DNA of 8,696 nucleotides from Geobacter sp. UBA6169 (GTDB lineage: Bacteria > Desulfobacterota > Desulfuromonadia > Geobacterales > Pseudopelobacteraceae), in NCBI GenBank assembly GCA_002422265.1, contig DIUB01000224.1:1-8696 (forward strand), written 5' to 3'. Under the pieces are notes generated by a model. It was not told the DNA's origin, made no database searches, and saw only the letters and a program-made list of their open reading frames with translations. Below, piece by piece: positions 1 to 5,103 of this stretch (its first letter is position 1; each line of letters starts with the position of its first letter). The translations under genes were made by a program, and so were the position numbers.

Positions 1-1433
1 ACCTTCAGCCGTGCATCAGCATTCGGCACACTGAAAATGATCGGCAGGGTACGACTTTGGGGGTCAAGCATGTCCCCCACCGAGATCAGACGACCGGTCT
101 TGAACTGCCCTTGCTGGCCTGCCACGGTGAAACGGGCATTCGGCTGACGGGGCAGCTTGCCGGCCTCCTGCGCAGGCAGATTCGTTTTCAGCCAGAGCGT
201 TGCGGTATTGACAATACGCACGATCGGTTGACCGGCCTCAATGCCCCGGCCGGTGCCGGAAAACAGTTCCACCACGGTACCGCTGACCGGTGCACGCACC
301 GCCAGTCTGCCGCCCGCATCGCCACCAAGTGCGGCAGCTGATCTGTCCAGCGGAGCAAGGGCAGCCCTGGCGCTATCCAGCGCTGCCGCCGCTTCTTCTA
401 CCCTCTTGCGCGGAGCGATTTTTGCCTCGTACAGGCGCTGCGCCCTTTCATGTTCCTGGCGGGCCAGCGTAACCCGATTGCGGGCCTCGGCATGGATTGC
501 CGAGAACTGGCCCGCCCCCCCCTCCGGCCGGATCGGCGGATCAATCAGGGCGATCAGCTCACCCTTTGTCACCCGTTTGCCCAGATAGGGCAGCGGCCTG
601 GTGACCGACAGCACGCCCGACAACGGAGCCGCCACAGTGGCCTCGGCATCTGCGGCAGCTATTAATTCGCCGCTGGCCGGCAACTGCCCTGACAGCTGTT
701 TCTGCTCAGGGCGCCTGAGTAAGATGTTCAGGCTCCACTGCTGTTCCTTGAGAAGCGTGATCGTACCGCCGCCATCGCCGATAACCATGGCCGGGCGGTC
801 TTTGAATGCGGTTGGCGCAGCATGGTCATGCCCTCCATGGTCATGCCCTGCGTGGTCATGCCCTGCGTGGTCATGCCCTGCGTGGTCATGCCCTGCGTGG
901 TCGTGTCCTGCGTGGTCATGTTCGTCATGATCATGGTCGGCATGTTCATGGTCTTTGCCACTCTTCAGGCCGGCATCCTTTTGCCTAAGGGGGGCGGCAG
1001 GTACGGCTGTTCCGACCTGAATGCCGGGCAGCTCGATCCGGTCCACAAAGCCTTTGCCTTCGGTCAGCAGCTCCAGTTGATAGGTGCCGGCAGCAGGTGC
1101 TGTCAGTTCGGCCTGGTAAATGCCGGGACGGCTCGGGGCAGGAATGGTCAGGGCAAGCGGTTCACCGGAAGCAGGCCGCAGCAACAGTTTGAGCGCCCCC
1201 TCGGTGACCGGCTTGCCGTCGGCAATGCGGGTCAGGTGGATTAGAAAGCTCCCCTTTTTACCCGGCAGGAGCGGCCCGTACTCCATGAACAGCTCGCTTT
1301 TTTCACTCCAGACCGTAACCTGTATCGGCTCTGCAGCCGCTCCTCCCTCTTCTTCTTGATGATCGTGACTGGTGCAACCGGCCACGATGAAGAGCAATGC
1401 GCTCATCAGCAGCCCTAACATAGTTTTAATCAT
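1..1433 (-). CDS. RND efflux periplasmic adaptor (CusB/CzcB-like lipoprotein) with His-rich repeat; 3' end outside window
   Basis: This is the membrane fusion subunit that links an inner-membrane RND pump to a TolC-type channel. The frame is open from ATG at 1433 to the window edge, giving 477 codons without a stop. An N-terminal signal ends in a lipobox (V-A-G-C20), so the mature protein should be lipid-anchored. Residues about 35-140 form a beta-rich domain resembling FixH/YtkA-like domains, unusual in plain HlyD-family adaptors. Residues about 162-204 are a His/Asp run with HDHAG repeats. After that come the biotinyl-lipoyl-like half (VAAPLSGVLSV), a helical hairpin around RVTLARQEHERAQRLYEAK, and the second lipoyl half (VRAPVSGTVVEL). 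The start follows AGGAG by 7 nt and overlaps the TolC-family stop in ATGA, implying translational coupling. The His run suggests Zn, Co, Ni or Cu/Ag, but the metal cannot be read from sequence. Confidence 0.93.
   Translation of the reverse strand, partial: MIKTMLGLLMSALLFIVAGCTSHDHQEEEGGAAAEPIQVTVWSEKSELFMEYGPLLPGKKGSFLIHLTRIADGKPVTEGALKLLLRPASGEPLALTIPAPSRPGIYQAELTAPAAGTYQLELLTEGKGFVDRIELPGIQVGTAVPAAPLRQKDAGLKSGKDHEHADHDHDEHDHAGHDHAGHDHAGHDHAGHDHAGHDHGGHDHAAPTAFKDRPAMVIGDGGGTITLLKEQQWSLNILLRRPEQKQLSGQLPASGELIAAADAEATVAAPLSGVLSVTRPLPYLGKRVTKGELIALIDPPIRPEGGAGQFSAIHAEARNRVTLARQEHERAQRLYEAKIAPRKRVEEAAAALDSARAALAPLDRSAAALGGDAGGRLAVRAPVSGTVVELFSGTGRGIEAGQPIVRIVNTATLWLKTNLPAQEAGKLPRQPNARFTVAGQQGQFKTGRLISVGDMLDPQSRTLPIIFSVPNADARLK
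824..913 (-). repeat. 15-bp tandem repeat encoding HDHAG units
   Basis: There are six consecutive 15-bp units. The four at 839-898 are identical (plus-strand unit ggtcatgccctgcgt). The units at 824-838 and 899-913 each differ at two bases. In the adaptor frame each unit encodes Ala-Gly-His-Asp-His, giving an (HDHAG)n metal-binding stretch. The unit length is a multiple of three, so copy-number change by slippage would keep the frame. The flanking codons are also His/Asp rich. Confidence 0.95.
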
Positions 1434-2749
1434 GGCGTTTCTCCTGAAAGTGCCAGAACGCCGCCAGTTGCGACCTCCAGCCTGCTGTAGGTTTCAAGGG
1501 CCAGCTGCAGTGCTTTGAGCTCGGCCTCCTGTTGCTCGGAAAGTCGTCGTTTTTCATCCAGCACAATCTGTATGCCAATTTCCCCCAGCGTAAAGGCCTG
1601 CTGCTGGATGTTCAGGTTTTCCTGTGCTGCCGGTCCCAATGTTGAGCGATGCAGCTGCCAGGCACCTTGCGCCAGCCGGTAGTATGCCAGCAGATCCTTG
1701 ATTTCAACCTCGGCAGTACGCCTCAGGGCATCTGTACGCGCACTGCCCGCGTTTACGCGACTGCTAGCCCGGGCTACCTCAGCCTGATTACGCGAAAAAA
1801 GCGGCAGCGGTATGGAGAGCTTCACCCCCAGGATATGGTCGTTGGTCCGTTCTTTTCCCGGCAGGAGCTGCCCGGCTGACAGGTCATAGGCGTTTTGCGA
1901 TGAACGTTCGTTACTGTAGGAGAGCCCAACCGTCAGCGATGGCAGTGCCTCGCTCCGGGCCAGTTCCAGGGCAGACCGGTCACGCTCCGCTTCCTGTTGC
2001 ATCACGATCAGGTCAGATCGACGTTCCAGGGCCTGCGACAGGAGCTGTTCATCACCGAGCAGCTCCATGCGGGGGGCTGGAGTAACCGCCAATTGCGGCA
2101 GATCTTGCTCACCTGAAAGGCCCAACAATCGGGCCAACTGTCTACGGGCCGAAGCCAGCGCGGTCTGTTGTTCTGTCTGGCGCAGCAGCTGTTTGCGGAG
2201 GTCAAGGTCTGCCAGCCTGACTTCCAGCTCAGGCAGATCACCGGCCTTAAACCGTTCACCGGCAATGGAAAGCAGTCTACCGGCTAGCTCCGTCTGTGCC
2301 TGCACCAGTTCCAGACGTTGCTGTTCAACTGCACAGGCAACCCAGCTTCTGCGCACCTCATCGCCAAGCTTCAGGGTGCGTTCGTTGATTTTCAGGTGGG
2401 CCAGTTCAGCCTCTGCCTGTGCAACGCTGCGACGCTTGCTGCCAACAGCGGCCAGCGGGATCTCCTGCAGCACGGCAATGCTCATACTTCTGTCATCAGG
2501 GCTGCCGGTCAGTGCGCCGGTTGTGCCTTCCAGCTCCAGAACCGGATTGGCAAGCAGCGGTATCCGGTCTGCCGCGTTCCGGAGTCCTTGCAGTTCTTCG
2601 GTATCAGCCGAGATTTCTCTACTGTTTGCTACAGCTTGTTGAACCGCCTTTTTGAGAGTCAGCGGTGCTTCCATTCCCAGCGCTGTTAAGGGCAGGGTCA
2701 CGGCAAGTGCACACAGGCAGAGTAACGGCGCAGTCATACGCATACTCAT
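1430..2749 (-). CDS. TolC-family outer membrane efflux protein
   Basis: This 439-residue protein should form the trimeric outer-membrane and periplasmic exit duct of the tripartite efflux system. It has an N-terminal signal peptide with a hydrophobic core (LLCLCALAVTLPL) likely cleaved near residue 25. Two long Ala/Leu/Glu/Gln-rich helical halves follow, as in the OEP domain pair; the stretch LTVGLSYSNERSS and the segment ending LSIPLPLFSRNQ are typical of CusC/CzcC-like proteins (a glycine-rich beta strand followed by 'PLPLF.RN'). Length fits the family. The start at 2749 is preceded by AAAGGAG with 7 nt spacing; an ATG two codons on is a possible alternative. It begins 12 nt after the upstream lipoprotein gene, and its stop overlaps the adaptor start in ATGA. 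It lacks an obvious lipobox, unlike CusC. Confidence 0.95.
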   Translation of the reverse strand: MSMRMTAPLLCLCALAVTLPLTALGMEAPLTLKKAVQQAVANSREISADTEELQGLRNAADRIPLLANPVLELEGTTGALTGSPDDRSMSIAVLQEIPLAAVGSKRRSVAQAEAELAHLKINERTLKLGDEVRRSWVACAVEQQRLELVQAQTELAGRLLSIAGERFKAGDLPELEVRLADLDLRKQLLRQTEQQTALASARRQLARLLGLSGEQDLPQLAVTPAPRMELLGDEQLLSQALERRSDLIVMQQEAERDRSALELARSEALPSLTVGLSYSNERSSQNAYDLSAGQLLPGKERTNDHILGVKLSIPLPLFSRNQAEVARASSRVNAGSARTDALRRTAEVEIKDLLAYYRLAQGAWQLHRSTLGPAAQENLNIQQQAFTLGEIGIQIVLDEKRRLSEQQEAELKALQLALETYSRLEVATGGVLALSGETP

Positions 2750-2761
2750 TGGTGTTCTCCT

Positions 2762-3331
2762 TTATTCTTTGATCCGCAGGCTCTTGACCCCTTCGTAGAA
2801 GGTGGTATCTCCGTTGAAGCCTATTCGCTGGTGCGGGTTTTTCCTGTTGTAGAGAGGTTGCAATACCACGCTGTTTTCTCCGTGTTTGACCTCCAATGCT
2901 TGCTCCAGGACAACGCCGTCTCCCGGCAAGGCAAAGGTTACCTTATGCAAACCAACCGGAAGCCGCACGGTTGTTTCAAAGGCATAGCGAACGCCGGTAC
3001 CGGCTTCAGGGTCTTTGCTGCCACGGTATTCACCGGTCTCCGGGATCATTTTCCCAACCAGCCGCTGGGTCTGGCCATTGATGCCAACCAGAAACTGGTA
3101 GTGCTCCGTTCCATGATGTTTTGTGTTGATCAGAACGGCATTACTGGTCCGGGTTTTCAGGTTGAGGCTTATTTTCAGGTCGCCATACCCTTCAGGCAAC
3201 GGTTTGGCTGCAGCATCAATCACCTGAAACACCCCTTGTCCGTTTTGGCTTTCAAGCCGTTTGATGGTCTCGGTGGAGGCACAGCCGGCAAACAGTGCAA
3301 CGGAAGCCATCAATATAATAAATTTTTTCAT
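2762..3331 (-). CDS. predicted lipoprotein of unknown function in the RND efflux operon
   Basis: This is a 189-residue protein that I do not recognise as a named family. The N-terminus (MKKFIILMASVALFAGC) is a lipoprotein signal with Cys17 as the likely lipidated residue; Phe at -3 is slightly off consensus. The rest is rich in predicted beta strand, for example LKISLNLKTRT, HYQFLVGING, RYAFETTVRLPVGLHKVTFALP and NSVVLQPLYNRK, with one Cys only, and suggests a soluble beta-sandwich anchored to a membrane. ATG at 3331 follows AAGGAG by 7 nt. It is the first gene of the set lipoprotein, TolC-family, adaptor, with only 12 nt to the next start, so it is very probably co-transcribed with the pump. 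An accessory role in metal binding or pump assembly is inference from position only. Confidence 0.85.
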   Translation of the reverse strand: MKKFIILMASVALFAGCASTETIKRLESQNGQGVFQVIDAAAKPLPEGYGDLKISLNLKTRTSNAVLINTKHHGTEHYQFLVGINGQTQRLVGKMIPETGEYRGSKDPEAGTGVRYAFETTVRLPVGLHKVTFALPGDGVVLEQALEVKHGENSVVLQPLYNRKNPHQRIGFNGDTTFYEGVKSLRIKE

Positions 3332-3363
3332 GTCTTATCTCCTTATGAGTAGCAAATATAGGT

Positions 3364-3392
3364 AGAATACCAATAGGTACGTTTGCATGCAG
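3364..3392 (-). promoter_or_regulatory. candidate extended -10 promoter of the lipoprotein/TolC/adaptor operon
   Basis: On the minus strand TGGTATTCT (TATTCT at 3369-3364) fits an extended -10 box. The hexamer 17 bp upstream (CTGCAT, 3392-3387) is a poor -35 match. A weak -35 with an extended -10 is common in promoters that need an activator, and the 12-bp tandem repeat at 3385-3408 overlaps this -35. An alternative -10, TATATT at 3360-3355, has no -35 partner either. The start of transcription would lie about 25-30 nt before the lipoprotein start codon. Confidence 0.35.
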
Positions 3393-3408
3393 CTTGGCAT
3401 GCAGCTTG
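3385..3408. repeat. perfect 12-bp tandem direct repeat upstream of the efflux operon
   Basis: The unit gcatgcagcttg occurs twice back to back (3385-3396 and 3397-3408) with no mismatch. It contains the palindrome GCATGC and sits over the candidate -35 region of the efflux operon. Tandem direct repeats in this position resemble sites of OmpR/PhoB-type response regulators, the class that controls many Cus/Cop/Czc systems. The regulator is not in this window. Confidence 0.7.
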
Positions 3409-3559
3409 TTCGTTTTTAGCTCAGAGGAAGTCTCAAGGCCGCGAACAATTCAGCTATGAAAAACTGAACTCATTGAGCAGCCAAAGACACGCCAACAGGG
3501 ATTACTTCCTGAAACAAAAGGAATAACCGGCTAAAGGGCAAACGTTTGTGGTGAACTAC

Positions 3560-3901
3560 TCAGGAGGAGATACGAGGGGGAATATAGGGAATACGCGAAA
3601 TGTCCCGAGGGAACAGATGTGGAATGGTAGCGGTGAATTGTCTTGTAACTATGGGCGCGACAAAAGCAGGTTGCTGGTGCGGGACAAGAGCCTGATGAGA
3701 ATGGTGTGTATTGCAGCAGTGATCTTCGCCGTGGCTGCTACTGCTCTCATGATGATGATCGTCATGATCTGCGTCTGCGGCATGATGCCCTGCCAAGACG
3801 CTGCTGGATCCATACTGTATGCCAGCAGACGCTCCATGCCAGGCATGGAGCGTGCCGGCAAGCAGGCAGATGAGCAACAGTATGGCGGTAATTCTCAGCA
3901 T
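3560..3901 (-). CDS. small exported His-rich protein, putative periplasmic metal-binding
   Basis: This is a 113-residue protein with a signal peptide (MLRITAILLLICLLAGTLHA) likely cleaved near residue 20-26. The mature part is dense in His and Asp between residues 39 and 69 (ADADHDDHHHE, then HGEDHCCNTHHSH) and carries a Cys-Cys pair at 62-63. The C-terminal part is Pro-rich (IPHLFPRDISRIPYIPP). It could buffer a transition metal in the periplasm; similar small proteins accompany metal RND operons, but I do not assign a family. ATG at 3901 is preferred because a good promoter (-10 at 3943-3938) lies upstream. The in-frame ATGs at 3958 and 3955 fall between the -35 and -10 and would add residues before the signal peptide. 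AAGGAA lies about 11 nt upstream of the chosen start. It precedes the efflux operon and follows arsR. Confidence 0.75.
   Translation of the reverse strand: MLRITAILLLICLLAGTLHAWHGASAGIQYGSSSVLAGHHAADADHDDHHHESSSSHGEDHCCNTHHSHQALVPHQQPAFVAPIVTRQFTATIPHLFPRDISRIPYIPPRISS
3829..3853. repeat. 12-bp perfect inverted repeat inside the His-rich gene
   Basis: The arms acgctccatgcc (3829-3840) and ggcatggagcgt (3842-3853) are exact reverse complements around one base. They cover the codons at the signal peptide cleavage region (LHAWHGA). In mRNA this would fold into a GC-rich hairpin soon after the start of the message. Confidence 0.8.
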
Positions 3902-3937
3902 CAGGGCATCATTTCCTTGGTACTTTTTTGGTGTTGA

Positions 3938-3966
3938 ATTATGACAGACTAGCATCATGCTGTAAA
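3938..3966 (-). promoter_or_regulatory. sigma70-type promoter of the His-rich gene
   Basis: On the minus strand TTTACA (3966-3961) is followed after exactly 17 bp by CATAAT (3943-3938). These match the -35 and -10 consensus at five of six positions each. Transcription would begin near 3931 and give a leader of about 30 nt ending at the ATG at 3901. This placement decides the start of that gene. Confidence 0.7.
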
Positions 3967-3999
3967 GACGAGATGATAAAAGTATGAAGAATTATGAAC

Positions 4000-4027
4000 G
4001 AGGGTTCCTGAAATTTCAGACACCCTC
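4000..4027. repeat. 28-bp near-perfect palindrome between arsR and the His-rich gene
   Basis: The outer arms gagggt (4000-4005) and accctc (4022-4027) and the inner palindrome ctgaaatttcag (4008-4019) are perfect. Only the two bases between them on each side fail to pair. It lies 28 nt after the arsR stop and about 34 bp upstream of the -35 of the His-rich gene. It may be the end-of-operon hairpin of the ars-like operon, although no clean T-tract follows on the minus strand, or a dimeric regulator site. Confidence 0.65.
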
Positions 4028-4055
4028 CCTGTGGGCCGTATGCAGATCGCGCCGA

Positions 4056-4364
4056 CTACCGGGCAAACAATGCTGCCCGCTGTTCCGCCTCATGGGCTGC
4101 AATCAGACCGGCCAGCCGCACCATCTCCAGCACCTCCGGGTGCCGCAGGGAATAGTAGATCTTGAGGCCGTCTTTACGCTGGTTCAGGATGCCGCTTTTC
4201 AACATCATCTGCAGATGGCGCGAGGTGTTGGACTGTTCATGGCCGATGGCCGGAAAGATCTCGCAGACACAGTGTTCGCCATCCCGCAGCAGCTCGATGA
4301 TTCTCAAGCGGGTTGGCTGTGCTATCGCCTTCAGCACTTCAGCGCTGTATTCCAAACTGTTCAC
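4056..4364 (-). CDS. ArsR/SmtB-family metalloregulatory repressor
   Basis: This 102-residue winged-helix regulator binds DNA as a dimer and should release it when it binds a thiophilic metal or metalloid. The motif E30-H-C32-V-C34-E-I-F37 matches the ELCVCDLC site of classical arsenic-sensing ArsR in its first two Cys, at the same residue numbers as E. coli R773 ArsR; the third Cys is replaced by Phe. The recognition helix region (QSNTSRHLQMMLKSGIL, about 44-60) fits the family. The start is GTG at 4364, placed 6 nt after GAGGAG. It is the last gene of the permease, thioredoxin, rhodanese, arsR set and starts 30 nt after the rhodanese stop, so it is probably autoregulated from the operator at 6087-6116. 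As(III) is the first guess for the inducer; Cd, Pb or Sb are possible. Confidence 0.93.
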   Translation of the reverse strand: MNSLEYSAEVLKAIAQPTRLRIIELLRDGEHCVCEIFPAIGHEQSNTSRHLQMMLKSGILNQRKDGLKIYYSLRHPEVLEMVRLAGLIAAHEAEQRAALFAR

Positions 4365-4370
4365 ACATAA

Positions 4371-4376
4371 CTCCTC
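4371..4376 (-). promoter_or_regulatory. ribosome binding site that selects a GTG start for arsR
   Basis: GAGGAG lies 6 nt before GTG at 4364, good spacing. A nearer ATG (4368-4366) is out of frame, only 2 nt from the GAGGAG, and would give a nine-codon reading frame ending in TGA. The GTG is therefore the real start. Confidence 0.75.
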
Positions 4377-4394
4377 TTTACTTCCGCAGCTTTT

Positions 4395-4844
4395 TTACGG
4401 GCAGCAACTGGTATCCTCACGAAAATCCTTGGCATCATCTCCTCGCAGCGACTCAGCCAGACCAATCAGGCCGTCGGTCAGGTAACGGGCGTTGTACCCC
4501 TTGGTACGCAGATAGGCCATGGCCAGTGAAGAACGGTCCTTATGGGGGCAGGCAGCCACAATAATCTTGTCTTTGGGCAGTTCTTTGTAGCGCTGCGGCA
4601 GCTCATTCAGTGGAATATGCAGGCCGAAGTTCATCCGCCAGACCTTGGCCTCTTCCGGAAAACGGATATCCACCAGCACCGCCTTCTTTTCTTCAATCAA
4701 CCTCAGCAACTGCTTGCTGTTGGCCTTCATATCGGCCCGTGTTTCATAGCTGAACTGCTTCAGAAAGGTGTCAAAGGCCTCTTCAGCAGCAGATACCGTC
4801 AGTGGAACCAATAGCAGTATACCTGCAATCAGCCACCGCATCAC
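4395..4844 (-). CDS. exported rhodanese-like domain protein with a Cys-Cys C-terminus
   Basis: This single-domain rhodanese is probably periplasmic. Rhodaneses carry persulfide sulfur on a catalytic Cys. The N-terminus (RWLIAGILLLVPLTVSAAEEAF) is a signal peptide likely cleaved after Ala19/Ala20. The rhodanese core has the VLVDIRFPEE start motif (residues 56-65) and the six-residue active loop C99-P-H-K-D-R104. The chain ends in Cys147-Cys148-Pro, an extra vicinal thiol pair outside the core. Its GTG start (4844) overlaps the thioredoxin stop in GTGA; an ATG at 4841 is an equally likely start (148 residues), as GGGG lies 8 nt before it. Either way it is translationally coupled to the thioredoxin. 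A role in persulfide or thiol handling linked to a metalloid is inference. Confidence 0.9.
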   Translation of the reverse strand: MMRWLIAGILLLVPLTVSAAEEAFDTFLKQFSYETRADMKANSKQLLRLIEEKKAVLVDIRFPEEAKVWRMNFGLHIPLNELPQRYKELPKDKIIVAACPHKDRSSLAMAYLRTKGYNARYLTDGLIGLAESLRGDDAKDFREDTSCCP

Positions 4845-5068
4845 AGCATCCCCGCGATCTCGTCCGGCGTGGCCAGTCTGCCGGAGAACAGCACCTTGCC
4901 GTCCTTGACCAGGGCCGGGGTACTCATCACGCCATACTTCATGATGGTGGCGATATCCTCCACCTTCACCAATTCAGCCTCTTTACCGGCGCTTGCCAGC
5001 GCCTTCTGCACATTTTCAAACAGGGTCTTGCACTTGGCACAGCCAGTGCCCAACACTTCCAGTTTCAT
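4841..5068 (-). CDS. small thioredoxin-family redox protein (CAKC motif)
   Basis: This 75-residue thioredoxin/glutaredoxin-fold protein has no signal peptide and should act in the cytoplasm. The active site is G-C10-A-K-C13 near the N-terminus, and the cis-Pro segment M-S-T-P-A-L (about 48-53) matches the fold. The short length and GxGCAKC pattern fit the 'redox-active disulfide protein 2' family, often found beside ArsP-type permeases. It would exchange disulfides with a partner; the permease's Cys pair or the ArsR thiols are possible partners by neighbourhood only. ATG at 5068 follows AAGGAG by 7 nt. It lies 35 nt after the permease stop and overlaps the rhodanese gene by 4 nt. Confidence 0.95.
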   Translation of the reverse strand: MKLEVLGTGCAKCKTLFENVQKALASAGKEAELVKVEDIATIMKYGVMSTPALVKDGKVLFSGRLATPDEIAGML

Positions 5069-5103
5069 GATCTCGCTCCTTGGAGGAAACTATTCAACAA
5101 CGC

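Larger units (their letters stand above)
3332..3559. other. intergenic region between His-rich gene and lipoprotein operon
   Basis: There are 228 bases without a credible gene. They hold the candidate promoter and tandem repeat for the efflux operon (separate entries). A weak imperfect hairpin at about 3499-3528 (ggattacttcc facing ggaataacc, with two bulges) could slow transcription out of the His-rich gene, but it has no T-tract in the minus direction. No convincing terminator was seen, so read-through from the His-rich gene into the efflux operon is possible. Confidence 0.6.

Noticed and set aside
824..913. Regular repeats that might suggest a CRISPR-like array or a minisatellite element
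   Set aside because: Units are contiguous without spacers and lie in frame inside a coding gene as His-rich codons.
728..961. 77-codon minus-strand frame with a repeated Met-Thr-Thr-Gln-Gly motif
   Set aside because: It is the out-of-frame reading of the 15-bp repeat; the adaptor frame is open across the whole region.
3548..3937. 129-codon plus-strand reading frame over the His-rich gene
   Set aside because: Its product is an implausible Met-rich string with no signal or domain, whereas the minus frame gives a signal peptide, a His cluster, a promoter and an RBS.
3902..3958. Longer N-terminus of the His-rich protein from ATG at 3958
   Set aside because: It would start between the -35 and -10 of the gene's own promoter and would put a polar stretch before the signal peptide.
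4339..4368. Nine-codon ATG reading frame overlapping the arsR start as a leader peptide
   Set aside because: Its ATG is only 2 nt from the Shine-Dalgarno motif, too close for normal initiation; it is better seen as chance beside the GTG start.
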